This document shows positions 33,437 through 42,285 of a DNA stretch of 64,000 nucleotides, piece after piece. The position numbers and the translations under genes were made by a program. This stretch comes from CAZENU01 sp965117035 (GTDB lineage: Bacteria > Chloroflexota > Dehalococcoidia > Lucifugimonadales > CAZENU01), in NCBI GenBank assembly GCA_965117035.1, contig OZ220748.1, positions 2,480,001-2,544,000 on the forward strand, given 5' to 3'. Every line of letters starts with the position of its first letter. The stretch's first letter is position 1. A model generated the notes under the pieces. It did not search any database. It was not told where the DNA came from and worked only from the letters and a program-made list of their open reading frames with translations.

Positions 33437-33707
33437 GGCGTCCTCAGACTTCCTGCCCGTCCGCTAGGCTTCGAGGCGGTACAGCGCCTTCGGCCGTCTA
33501 CCGACCTCCGACTCTGTCTGATCTGCCTGGCAGACCTGCCCAGTTTGTGGTCGAACTCGACAGTGTGCGTTCGGCCAAACGATGGATCTGGCGCCCCAAA
33601 CCCCCCAGATCACCTGCATGGCTGATGTTTGGACACGTCTCCCTGAGCGCCATATGCCGCTCTCGGCGACCGTCATTAGTCGTAGCACGACAAGGCCGTT
33701 GTGCATC
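33437..33707. other. Gap downstream of the ATPase island, no feature recognised
   Basis: 271 bases of moderately lower GC. Open frames here have no coding signature. No repeat or terminator stands out. Confidence 0.5.
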
Positions 33708-36002
33708 TCAGCTAGAGGAAGCTGGAGGTGGAAAAACTGCCTCGCCGCACCGGCATCGCGACGAGTCGACGGTTCCTCGATGCCACACCCGAGTCCCGCA
33801 CGTCTCACAGGTAAATCGCGCTTGAAGGTCGCCAACGCGGCCAAGGGCATCCTGAATCTCCTGGTTTGATGTCCCTCCCTGGCTCGCGTGCGACTCGACA
33901 TTCAGGGCCGCCTGTAGATCCGCTTCCAGCGATCGGAGGAGCGGAGTCAGTTCGCTGTACACTGGCTTGGCGCGGTCCCTCAGGGTTCGCCGAAGTCCGC
34001 TCATTACCTCATCGGCCATTCTCTCATCGTTCCGCTGTCCTCTCCTAAACGGAAGGAGCGCCTGCAACGCTTCACACGCTTCCTGAAGAAACTCCTCTAG
34101 GGCGCGCCGCCCCTTCTGCGCCGCGCCGACGCGATTCCCATATCCCAACTCCTCACCTGCTTCTACAAGAAACCGATCTCCCTTGTATTGCCTTGTGCGA
34201 GGACCATCTTCGTATGACCATGACGTAAAGTGCTCGTCGATCCAAGATGGTGCGAGCACGCGAATGCGACGGTAAAACTGCTCGTCGTGGGTCAGGACGA
34301 TGAGTTGCTTGGTGTCGAATTCATTGACCAGTAACTCGGCCAGACGCCCGCGGTGGTCGCGGTCAAAGCTGTTCACGACATCATCCAACACGAGGAAGTC
34401 GATCTCTTCGTTGAAGGTCTCGGCCATAGCAAGGAACAGAGAGAGCCCTAGGGAATTCATGTGTGACTCACTCAAGACACGGTGCGGGGGAAGCTCCCGC
34501 TTCCCAAAGTGGTCGACAGAGAGTTCAATGCCTTTCTCGCCAACCGTCTCGACCTTGACATCTCCAACCCCTTCATGACGGTGAAGAAACCGGTAGATCT
34601 CGGCAGAACGGTTAGATATCTGTTGAATGATGTTGTCGAAGTAATCGCGTTGTCTCAGTTGATATCGATCGAATACTCTGGCGGCGAGCGTGGACGCAGC
34701 GACGGCCTCCTCCCATGCACACGTTGCCGAGTGCCATTCCAATGCCTGAGCGTGGAGGACTCCAATGTCAACGAGAATCTGCCCCCGTGCCGTCTCAGGC
34801 GCGGGAAGCGCAGCGTCGAGAATCAGAATCGACGAGGCAACCCAAGCGGCCACGTCATCTTGGTACCGGTTGGCCGCACCCCTACAGAGCGCCTTGAACG
34901 CCTCTACGTTCGGACCAAACTCGCCGTGGAGGCTACCCGGGGGTTGGGGAAGCTCCACGTCTTGTCCGCCCGCGCGTCGAACTATATCTGAGCGGCGCTC
35001 GTCCGCCGCCCGCAGTTTGTCAAGACAAGCCTGTATCTCTTGGCGCTCTCTCTGGAGATCACGCTCGGCACCCTCTAGCTCTTCGAGCACTGCGACGATT
35101 TTCTGTCGCAGCTCCCCCAAGAAAACTGGCTGACCGCACAGCGGGCACTCATCCGATCCCCGCGTCGAGCCGAGCAACGAGTCGGCTGCCCGATAAAGGT
35201 TCAACGGAAGCATATCCGGTTTGCCCTCACTGACGAATCGATTCCAGACATCAATCGGGGCCAACGAGATAGAATGCTCCGACATCGCCTCAAGCTCTGT
35301 AAGCATCCCTTTCAACGCTGCGGCACGATCGTCACTGGAGCCCCCCGGCACGACGGTCCTGATCCACTCCGGGGTGAATGCCTCCGCCATGGACCTAGGG
35401 GTCTGAATTCCGACTGCAGTGCACTTCTCCCTAAGGGTCGCAAGAATTCCCTCTTCCGAGACTTTCTCCACCAACTGGCCTAAAGATAGTCGCCTCGTCG
35501 TAAGTTCATCCGCACGGCCACGAGCCTCAGTCTCTAGCACATTCCTTGTGTATTGGAGGTCAAGACGCAACTGATCGATGGCCTCAAGGCCTAACAGTTC
35601 TGCGAGGGCATGCCATTTCTCGCCTTTAGTCTTGTCCACAAACTCAGCGAGTGTCCGACCGCGCAGTATGAGTAGCTCAGACCCTCCGATCTCCAGGACC
35701 CTTCCATGCGGAGGTGTGTCGCTGGTGACCGAACCCCCAAGCGACCCGTCCGTCTCTATAACGACCGCCGTTTGGAGATCTCCAGATGCTCCCGAGTTTC
35801 GGATGGCGTCGCTTCGCTTCTCTTTCTTGAGGAATTCAACCTGGCCCTTGAAATACCATTCGATAGCGTCTGCAATGCTGCTCTTGCCGGTTCCGTTGTC
35901 TCCGAGAACCACGCAACTTCGTCCGTCCTGCAACTCCAGGGCGAGAGTGCCCGGGACCCCGCGGAAAGCCTGCATCTTGATCTCAGTCATGCGCTCAGGC
36001 AC
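33708..36002 (-). CDS. SMC/RecF-like AAA ATPase with zinc hook and C-terminal zinc ribbon
   Basis: 764 residues with a GTG start overlapping the upstream small gene by 8 bases. Order: Walker A VVLGDNGTGKSSIADAI near residue 35, a long coiled-coil-forming middle with a CPLCGQPV zinc-hook-like pair near 290, an ABC signature region LSESHMNSLGLSLFLAMAE, and Walker B FLVLDDVVNSFDRDHRG. The switch is IVLTHDEQFYRRI, and a final zinc ribbon shows CETCG...CRCG. Such ATPases serve in DNA repair (RecN/SbcC type) or antiphage defence (Lamassu-, PARIS- or ABC-3C-type). GC is visibly lower than in neighbours, which suggests transfer. No nuclease is adjacent. Confidence 0.88.
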   Translation of the reverse strand: MPERMTEIKMQAFRGVPGTLALELQDGRSCVVLGDNGTGKSSIADAIEWYFKGQVEFLKKEKRSDAIRNSGASGDLQTAVVIETDGSLGGSVTSDTPPHGRVLEIGGSELLILRGRTLAEFVDKTKGEKWHALAELLGLEAIDQLRLDLQYTRNVLETEARGRADELTTRRLSLGQLVEKVSEEGILATLREKCTAVGIQTPRSMAEAFTPEWIRTVVPGGSSDDRAAALKGMLTELEAMSEHSISLAPIDVWNRFVSEGKPDMLPLNLYRAADSLLGSTRGSDECPLCGQPVFLGELRQKIVAVLEELEGAERDLQRERQEIQACLDKLRAADERRSDIVRRAGGQDVELPQPPGSLHGEFGPNVEAFKALCRGAANRYQDDVAAWVASSILILDAALPAPETARGQILVDIGVLHAQALEWHSATCAWEEAVAASTLAARVFDRYQLRQRDYFDNIIQQISNRSAEIYRFLHRHEGVGDVKVETVGEKGIELSVDHFGKRELPPHRVLSESHMNSLGLSLFLAMAETFNEEIDFLVLDDVVNSFDRDHRGRLAELLVNEFDTKQLIVLTHDEQFYRRIRVLAPSWIDEHFTSWSYEDGPRTRQYKGDRFLVEAGEELGYGNRVGAAQKGRRALEEFLQEACEALQALLPFRRGQRNDERMADEVMSGLRRTLRDRAKPVYSELTPLLRSLEADLQAALNVESHASQGGTSNQEIQDALGRVGDLQARFTCETCGTRVWHRGTVDSSRCRCGEAVFPPPASSS

Positions 36003-36156
36003 TAGTCACCTCAGAGAACAGCTTTCTGATCCGCTCCTTTCGCTGAGTTGGTGGCAAATTCACGAGCTTCAACAGATGTTGCTTGAACCCATCCGGGAGG
36101 GCGTCGATTTCCTTGAGGACATCTTGAAGGAAGTCGTCCGCCTTGAGTTTCTTCAT
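35995..36156 (-). CDS. Small helical protein coupled to the AAA ATPase
   Basis: 53 residues from the ATG at 36156, preceded by AGAAGGAA. The sequence is almost all helix: MKKLKADDFLQDVLKEIDAL, then FKQHLLKLVNLPPTQRKERI. It overlaps the ATPase start by 8 bases, so the two are translated together. It is not recognised. Size and position suggest a partner or regulator of the ATPase. Confidence 0.7.
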   Translation of the reverse strand: MKKLKADDFLQDVLKEIDALPDGFKQHLLKLVNLPPTQRKERIRKLFSEVTSA

Positions 36157-36379
36157 CGCGATTCCTTCTGAATATCTGAAAGGGGCCACGGGCAAGGGAA
36201 GAAACCTAGGCGGTTGCAGCCCCGGCTGCCGCACTAGCCTGAGCTTCACTCACCCCTTCTCTTGCAAGAACAAACTATACAGGATAGTGATCGCACATAT
36301 GCTTCAGTGTCGTGCATCAAGGAGCGCGCGCGGCCCGGTGCTTCCGTCCACGATACCGCCCTCCGCGCCGGGGCGCCAA

Positions 36380-36388
36380 TGCTAACAT
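36380..36388 (+). promoter_or_regulatory. Extended -10 TGcTAACAT, leaderless start of the HAD gene
   Basis: The -10 hexamer TAACAT (36383-36388) ends only 6 bases before the ATG at 36395, so transcription would start at or beside the start codon. Confidence 0.5.
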
Positions 36389-36394
36389 GAACCC

Positions 36395-37105
36395 ATGGCG
36401 ATCAAGGCGGTCTTCTTCGACATGTACGGCACCCTGGCCGGCTTTCGCCCATCCCGCTTCGAGGTGCAGTCGCAGGCCTGCGCCCGCTTCGGGATAGAGG
36501 TCACGCCCGAGGGCATAACGGCGGGCTACGCGCTGGCCGACGCCTTCATGGCGAAGCAGAACTCGGTGTCGCCCGTCAGGCTCATGAACCCAGCCGATAC
36601 GGAAAAGTTCTTTGCCGAGTACGAGCGCCTGGTGCTGCGCGGCGCGGGCATCGACGTGACGGCCGAGCGCGCCCTCGAGGTGTGGCGCGCCATCGGCCGC
36701 ATGGAGTACGGCTTCGCCGCATACGACGACGTCGTCCCGGTGCTCGACGCGCTCAGGGAGCGCGGGCTGATCGTCGGCATGATCACCAACATCGACCGCG
36801 ACGGCGCCGGGCTGGCGGCGAGCATCGGCCTCACGGGCCGCCTCCACGTCGTCGTAACGTCGGGGGAGGTCCGGGCCGAAAAACCGTCGAGGCGGATATT
36901 CGACGTGGCGCTCAGGCGCGCCGGCGTCGAGGCCCGCGACGCCGTGCACGTCGGCGACCAGCCGACGACCGACATCGACGGCGCGCTCGGCGCCGGTCTG
37001 TCCGCAGTGCTCATCGACCGCGACGGCAACCACCCCAACTTCCGCCGCTGCCCGCGCATCGTGTCGCTGTTCGAGCTGCCCGCCCTCCTCGACGCGATGG
37101 ACTGA
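36395..37105 (+). CDS. HAD-superfamily hydrolase
   Basis: 236 residues. HAD motif I is AVFFDMYGTLAGF, where the second Asp of DxDGT is replaced by Tyr (DMYGT), as in many haloacid dehalogenase-like and phosphatase members. Motif II is GMITNIDRD, motif III lies in RAEKPSRRIF and motif IV in VHVGDQPTTDIDGALGAG. The DxY form suggests it resembles 2-haloacid dehalogenase or YjjG-like enzymes rather than classic phosphatases. It is probably translated from a leaderless mRNA. Substrate unknown. Confidence 0.9.
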   Translation: MAIKAVFFDMYGTLAGFRPSRFEVQSQACARFGIEVTPEGITAGYALADAFMAKQNSVSPVRLMNPADTEKFFAEYERLVLRGAGIDVTAERALEVWRAIGRMEYGFAAYDDVVPVLDALRERGLIVGMITNIDRDGAGLAASIGLTGRLHVVVTSGEVRAEKPSRRIFDVALRRAGVEARDAVHVGDQPTTDIDGALGAGLSAVLIDRDGNHPNFRRCPRIVSLFELPALLDAMD

Positions 37106-37108
37106 GGG

Positions 37109-38446
37109 CTACGCCCCGTCGGAAAGCTGCAGGTCGCGGAGCCCGCGGGCGAAGCCGCCTTCCGGCAGATCGACCTGGCCGAGGCCCACCGTCTGGCCCT
37201 CGACCAGCGGTCTTCGGACCTTCGCGCCGTGGCACAGCCCGATGGGCAGCAGACGCTCGGCCGTGGCGTGAATCGCGTCGACCAGGATGCCGTAGACGGT
37301 CGACCCGCCCTCGCCGTCGAGCACGTCGCCCGGGGCCAGGCGCTTCTTGGTCATCGCCACCACCTCGCCCACGCGCTCCTCGGGAGCGCCCGTGGCCTCC
37401 CCGTACAGCGCCGCCTTCGCGATTGAGACCGGCGCCTCCATGCCGACGAGGTGGTACGGCCGGTAGACCGCGGCGTAGCGCCCTGAAGGGTCCGTCGGCA
37501 GCCCGTAGTCGCCCAGGCACCGCCGCAGGTACGCGCTGTCGCTCGTTATCACCGCGTAGACGCCCCACCGGGTCGACTCCGCGACCTCTGAGCCGTCGCG
37601 GTCCAGCGAGCTGACCACCTCAACGACGCCCCGCCGCGACAGTATGCCGCCGTCCTCCTCCGGGATGAGCACGCGCGGCAGGTCGCTGACCCCCGCGGGC
37701 GGGAAGTGCATGCCGGGGATGTCCGGCACGAGCCCCGTCATGTTGGCGACGGCGCACATCTCGATCGCGGATTTGGTGCCGTCGAGGAACGAGTTGTACA
37801 TCTGGGGGTTCAGCCCGCTCGCGGCCACCTCCTCCGGCGAGTAGCCGTACCGGGCCAGCGCGCCGTCGGGCGTGCCCTTGCGGTACTCGGGCAGGTACAT
37901 CGTCCCCTTGCCCGCGGCGACCACCTCGAAGCCCAGGCCCGCGGCCCAGTCGTACATCTCCTCGATGATGGCCGGCTGGTCCCCGAACGCGAGGCTGTAC
38001 ACCACCCCCGCCCGGTCGGCCATCCGCTTCAGGATCGGCCCCACGAGCACGTCCGCCTCCACGTTCACCATTACGACGTGACGGCCGGCCATGATCGCCT
38101 CGAACGCATGCTGCGCCCCCGCGTCGGGGATGCCGGTCGCCTCGACGACCACATCGACCTCCGCCTCGATGGCGACCCGGGGCGACTCCGTCACGACGGG
38201 CACGCCGCGCTCGATCGCGTCGTTCGCCTCCGACGGGCTGTCGGCCGCGACCGGCGTCACGCCGTCGTCGCCGCGTCCCAGCGCCTCCCGCGCGCGGTCC
38301 GCGCTCAGGTCGCACGCCACGGCGACCCGCATGCCGGGGGCGCGCGCGATCTGCGCCACCATCATCGAGCCGAAACGGCCGCAGCCGATGATCGATACCT
38401 GTATCGGGCTGTCCCACTCATCCAGCGCCATCAGCCGGTCACGCAT
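37109..38446 (-). CDS. NAD(P)-dependent oxidoreductase with C-terminal SAF domain
   Basis: 445 residues; ATG preceded by GGAGG. The N-terminal Rossmann fold is VSIIGCGRFGSMMVAQIA, followed by a homoserine-dehydrogenase-like core (DVVVEATGIPDAGAQHAFEA, AGRHVVMVNVEADVLVGP). The C-terminal part has an SAF-like region (AMTKKRLAPGDVLDGEGGST). This architecture is common in Chloroflexota and in catabolic gene sets for unusual sugar acids. The reaction is unknown. It lies directly downstream of mfd on the same strand. Confidence 0.85.
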   Translation of the reverse strand: MRDRLMALDEWDSPIQVSIIGCGRFGSMMVAQIARAPGMRVAVACDLSADRAREALGRGDDGVTPVAADSPSEANDAIERGVPVVTESPRVAIEAEVDVVVEATGIPDAGAQHAFEAIMAGRHVVMVNVEADVLVGPILKRMADRAGVVYSLAFGDQPAIIEEMYDWAAGLGFEVVAAGKGTMYLPEYRKGTPDGALARYGYSPEEVAASGLNPQMYNSFLDGTKSAIEMCAVANMTGLVPDIPGMHFPPAGVSDLPRVLIPEEDGGILSRRGVVEVVSSLDRDGSEVAESTRWGVYAVITSDSAYLRRCLGDYGLPTDPSGRYAAVYRPYHLVGMEAPVSIAKAALYGEATGAPEERVGEVVAMTKKRLAPGDVLDGEGGSTVYGILVDAIHATAERLLPIGLCHGAKVRRPLVEGQTVGLGQVDLPEGGFARGLRDLQLSDGA

Positions 38447-38476
38447 GGAAATACCTCCACGGTCACGTTGTCGTGT

Positions 38477-41400
38477 CTATTGTCCGGCGACTGCCGCGAG
38501 CTCCGCAATCACGCGGCTCCGGAAATCGGCCAGCGTCTCTACCGTCCTCATCAGCGGGCCCTGCCAGCCCCCGGACATGGCGTCCAGGTCGAGCCTGACC
38601 TGGCTGTGGCCCGCCTCCACGCCGCGCTCGAACCTGCGCTGCAGCGCTCCCCTGGCGCCGCCGATCTCGTCGTGGAGCTGCAGCGTGATCCTGTCGCCGT
38701 TCTTCGCGATCGACCGCACTCCCGCCTCGGCGGCCGCGACCCGGAGCCGCGCGACGTACACCAGGTTCTGCGCCTGCCACGGCAGCGGCCCGAACCGGTC
38801 GCGCAACTCGTCCTCGATGGCCTTCGCCGCGGCATCGTCGCGCAGCCCGACGAGCCTGCGGTAGACGCCGATCCGCGTCGCCAGGTCCGTGACGTAGCTC
38901 TCCGGGATGTTGGCGGGAATCTCCAGGTCCACCGACGCCGGCGGCAGCTCCGGCAGCGCCTCGGGCGACCCGGCGCCCTCGCCGGCGGACTCCTGCCGCG
39001 CCCGCATCGCCTCCACCGCGTCGCCGAGCAGCCGGCTGTACAGGTCGAAGCCCACCGCGTGAATGTGCCCGCTCTGGTGGGCGCCCAGGATGCTGCCGGC
39101 GCCCCGGATCTCCAGGTCGGTCATCGCGATCCGGAACCCGGCGCCCAGCTCGGTCGCCGCGAGCATCGTCTTCAACCGCTTCTCCGCCGTCTCGGTCAGG
39201 CTCTTCGACGGCGGGATCAGCAGGTACGCGTAGGCCCGCCGCGCCCCCCGGCCGACGCGCCCCCGAAGCTGGTAGAGCTGCGCCAGCCCGAAGGAGTCGG
39301 CCCGGTTCACGATCAGCGTGTTCACGTTGGGCATGTCGAGGCCGGACTCGATGATCGTCGTGCAGACCAGCACGTCGGTGCGCCCCTCCGAGAACTCCAC
39401 CATTGCGCGCTCGAGCTGCTCCTCCGGCATCTGGCCGTGCGCCACCCCGACCTCAGCCTCCGGCACCAGCGCCCGGACGTAGCCCGCCATGTAGTCGATG
39501 TTGTAGACGCGGTTGTGCAGGAAGAAGACCTGCCCCTGGCGGTCTATCTCGCGCCGGACCGCCTCGCGTATCAGCTCGTCGCTGAGCTCAGAGACGTACG
39601 TCTTGATCGGCAGCCGCTCCTCCGGCGGCGTCGCCATCGTGCTCATGTCCCGCAGGCCCGCCAGCGAAAGGTGGAGCGTCCGCGGTATCGGCGTGGCCGT
39701 CATGGTCAGCACGTCCACCTCGTGCCGCATCTGCTTCAGCCGCTCCTTGTGCCCCACGCCGAAGCGCTGCTCCTCGTCGATGACCACGAGCCCGAGGTCC
39801 TTGAACCCAACGTCCTTCTGTATGAGGCGGTGGGTGCCGACGCAGATGTCCACCGTTCCGTCGGCGAGGCCGTCGACGATGGCACGCTGCTCGCCGGGAG
39901 ACCGGAACCGGCTCAGCACCTCCACCTTCACCGGGTACGCGGCGAGCCGCTGCGAGAAGGTCGTGTGGTGCTGCTGCGCCAGCACGGTCGTCGGCACCAG
40001 GACCGCCACCTGCTTGCCGCTCATCACCGTCTTGAAGGCGGCGCGCAGCGCGACCTCCGTCTTGCCGTAGCCGACGTCGCCGCAGACGAGGCGGTCCATC
40101 GGCTTGGCGCGCTCCATGTCCGTCTTGACGTCCCCTATCGCGGCTACCTGGTCGGCCGTCTCCTCGAACGGGAACGAGGCCTCGAGCTCCGTCTGCCAGG
40201 GCGTGTCCGGGCCGGACGCCCGCCCCTCTGTGATCTCCCGCGCCGCGTACAGGGATAGCAGCTCGGACGCCATCTCTCTCGTCGAGCGCTCGACCCGAGC
40301 CTTCGTGCGGCTCCACTCCTGGCTGCCCAGCCGGGTCAGCGTCGGCGCCCGGTCGAGCGGGGCAATGTACGGCGTGACGCGGTCCAGGTGGTCCATCGGC
40401 ACGTAGAGCCGGTCGCCGTCCGCGTACTGCAGCATCAGGTACTCGCGGTCGCCGTCGTCCCACTCGGGACTGCCCGTGCCCGTGAACTTGCCGATCCCGT
40501 GCTCGACGTGGACGACGAAGTCGCCGGGACTCAGCTCGGAGAGCAGCGTGTCGCGACGGGCCGCCCTGCGGCGCGCCGACCTCCGCCGCTTCGCGACGCC
40601 GAAGATCTCCGCGTCGCTGAACACCGCCAGCTCGCCGCCGTCCGCCGCGAGCGCGACGCCCTCGTCCAGCCCTGCGCCCTCGGCCTGCACGACCGTGACG
40701 GCCCCGGGAGCAGGCGTGGCGTCCAGCGTCTCCGACACCATCGCCTCGACCCCGTAGCCGTCCAGTATCTCGGCCAGCCGCCTGGGCACGGTCGTCACGG
40801 CGAGCACCCGGTGGCCCTCGCCCGCCATCCGGGCCGCGGCCTCGACGAACGCCTCGGGCTTGCCGAAGAAGCCCGGCGACGAGAACGGCAGGCTGTGAGC
40901 GTCGTGGTGGGTGATGTCCGTCGCGCCCCAGGGCGAGACCTCCAGCCGCCTGGAGACGTCGTTGCACCGGCGCCGGACCTCCTCCCAGGCCATGTTGGGC
41001 GACGGAAAGTCGGCCGGCAGCTCCCCCCGGCGCTCCTTCGTCCGGCGGAGCTGCAGCGCGCGTTCGTCCAGGCCCAGGCCCGCCTCGGCGACGTCGACGG
41101 GGCGGTGCATCACCAGCAGGCTGTCGTGCGCCAGGTACTGCGGGAGCGAGCCGTGGTTGAAGAGCCCCGCGTAGAAGCCGATGTCCTCGACTACCTGGCC
41201 CTCCACCAGCAGGGCGAGCTCGTCGGAGATTCTCTGCGCCGCGCCCGCGCCGCAGCCCGACAGGTCGACGGCGCGGGCGGTCTCTTCGAGCTCGGCCTGC
41301 GGCACGAGCCCGGGCAGCGTCTCCTTGCACGGGATGACCGTCAGGGAGTCGACAGGAGACGACGACCTCTGGCTCGACGGGTCGAACAGGCGGATCGAGT

Positions 41401-42013
41401 CGATCTCGTTGCCCCACAGCTCGACGCGCGCGGGCGCCTCCATGTCCGGCGGGAAGACGTCGAGGATGCCGCCGCGGCTGCTGGCCACGCCCGGCGCGTC
41501 CACGTTCGGCTCGAAACGGTAGCCCATCCTGTGCCACCGGTCGCGCAGCGCCGCCGGGTCGATCGTCTCGCCCACGGCCAGCGTGTGGCGCGACGACTCG
41601 AAGACGGCACGGTCGACGGTGCTCTGCACCAGCGCGGCGACGGAGGCCACGACGACGACGTCCCGCTCGCCGCCGGACAGCCGGGCCAGCGTCCCGATGC
41701 GCTGGTGGACGGTGTCGTCGTCGGACAGGACCCGCTCGAACGGCAGCGCCTCCGTCTCCGGGAAGTGCAGCACGGCGGTCTCGGGCCCCGCCCAGACCGC
41801 TATCTGCTCGTAGAGCCTGCGCGCCTCCTCCGGCTTCGGGGCGATCACCACCATCGGACAGCCGAGCCCGCGCGACAGGGTGGAGAGCACGAAGGGGACC
41901 GCGTTCGGCAGCACCTGCAGGTCGACGCGCGGCCGCTCCCCGCGCAGCGACGCGAGCAGCCCCCGGTACCGGGGCGCCCCGTCGAGCAGACCGTGCAGTA
42001 CGTCCAGCCCCAT
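38477..42013 (-). CDS. mfd: Transcription-repair coupling factor
   Basis: 1178 residues from the ATG at 42013 (GAGGGA just upstream); a TTG at 42037 is an alternative. Mfd removes RNA polymerase stalled at lesions and recruits UvrA. Order: UvrB-like domains 1a/2/1b (MVVIAPKPEEARRLYEQIAV, SSRGGILDVFPPD), the CarD-like RNA-polymerase interaction domain (LSPGDFVVHVEHGIGKFTG), then the RecG-like motor with Walker A CGDVGYGKTEVALRAAF, DEEQRFG and GRVGRGARRAYAYLL. The C-terminal TRCF domain is present. Full length. An extended -10 TGcTAGAAT lies about 70 bases upstream. Confidence 0.97.
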   Translation of the reverse strand: MGLDVLHGLLDGAPRYRGLLASLRGERPRVDLQVLPNAVPFVLSTLSRGLGCPMVVIAPKPEEARRLYEQIAVWAGPETAVLHFPETEALPFERVLSDDDTVHQRIGTLARLSGGERDVVVVASVAALVQSTVDRAVFESSRHTLAVGETIDPAALRDRWHRMGYRFEPNVDAPGVASSRGGILDVFPPDMEAPARVELWGNEIDSIRLFDPSSQRSSSPVDSLTVIPCKETLPGLVPQAELEETARAVDLSGCGAGAAQRISDELALLVEGQVVEDIGFYAGLFNHGSLPQYLAHDSLLVMHRPVDVAEAGLGLDERALQLRRTKERRGELPADFPSPNMAWEEVRRRCNDVSRRLEVSPWGATDITHHDAHSLPFSSPGFFGKPEAFVEAAARMAGEGHRVLAVTTVPRRLAEILDGYGVEAMVSETLDATPAPGAVTVVQAEGAGLDEGVALAADGGELAVFSDAEIFGVAKRRRSARRRAARRDTLLSELSPGDFVVHVEHGIGKFTGTGSPEWDDGDREYLMLQYADGDRLYVPMDHLDRVTPYIAPLDRAPTLTRLGSQEWSRTKARVERSTREMASELLSLYAAREITEGRASGPDTPWQTELEASFPFEETADQVAAIGDVKTDMERAKPMDRLVCGDVGYGKTEVALRAAFKTVMSGKQVAVLVPTTVLAQQHHTTFSQRLAAYPVKVEVLSRFRSPGEQRAIVDGLADGTVDICVGTHRLIQKDVGFKDLGLVVIDEEQRFGVGHKERLKQMRHEVDVLTMTATPIPRTLHLSLAGLRDMSTMATPPEERLPIKTYVSELSDELIREAVRREIDRQGQVFFLHNRVYNIDYMAGYVRALVPEAEVGVAHGQMPEEQLERAMVEFSEGRTDVLVCTTIIESGLDMPNVNTLIVNRADSFGLAQLYQLRGRVGRGARRAYAYLLIPPSKSLTETAEKRLKTMLAATELGAGFRIAMTDLEIRGAGSILGAHQSGHIHAVGFDLYSRLLGDAVEAMRARQESAGEGAGSPEALPELPPASVDLEIPANIPESYVTDLATRIGVYRRLVGLRDDAAAKAIEDELRDRFGPLPWQAQNLVYVARLRVAAAEAGVRSIAKNGDRITLQLHDEIGGARGALQRRFERGVEAGHSQVRLDLDAMSGGWQGPLMRTVETLADFRSRVIAELAAVAGQ

Positions 42014-42081
42014 GCGTCCCTCACGCGCCTCGAGCAACGTCGAAAGGGCCAGCCCGCGCCGACCGGGCTAGCCTGCGCCAA

Positions 42082-42090
42082 ATTCTAGCA
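42082..42090 (-). promoter_or_regulatory. Extended -10 TGcTAGAAT for mfd
   Basis: The minus strand reads GTGCTAGAATTT, identical in its core to the element before the class V aminotransferase gene. Confidence 0.5.
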
Positions 42091-42091
42091 C

Positions 42092-42275
42092 GCAGAAGTC
42101 TGAACTGTGACTCGCGTGATTCAGGGCAGGGTCATTCCATTGTTCCCTCTCCCCTTGCGGGAGAGGGTTAGGGTGAGGGGGCGTTGAACGCGGTGCAAGG
42201 CTGTCACCCTCGAGCTATGGCGACTTTGGAAGGCCCTGGATTCGGGGATTGGGATGATTTGGGAGCGGCGCGGCC
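42092..42275. repeat. TCTGAACTGTGA and CTCCCCTTGCGGGAG repeats in the mfd-MBL gap
   Basis: AAGTCTGAACTGTGACTCGC at 42092, a CCTCTCCCCTTGCGGGAGAG-GGTTAGGGTGAGGGGGCGTT unit at 42146, and a GGGGATTGGGATGATTTGGG unit near 42246. Confidence 0.6.
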
Positions 42276-42285
42276 GGTGCAACTC

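Noticed and set aside
33464..33901. 145-codon minus-strand frame at the end of the ATPase gene
   Set aside because: Overlaps the ATPase in another frame and shows no protein-like pattern.
37706..40258. 850-codon open frame on the plus strand
   Set aside because: It is antisense to the SAF dehydrogenase and mfd. It is rich in Arg, His and Leu, as expected for a GC-rich shadow frame.
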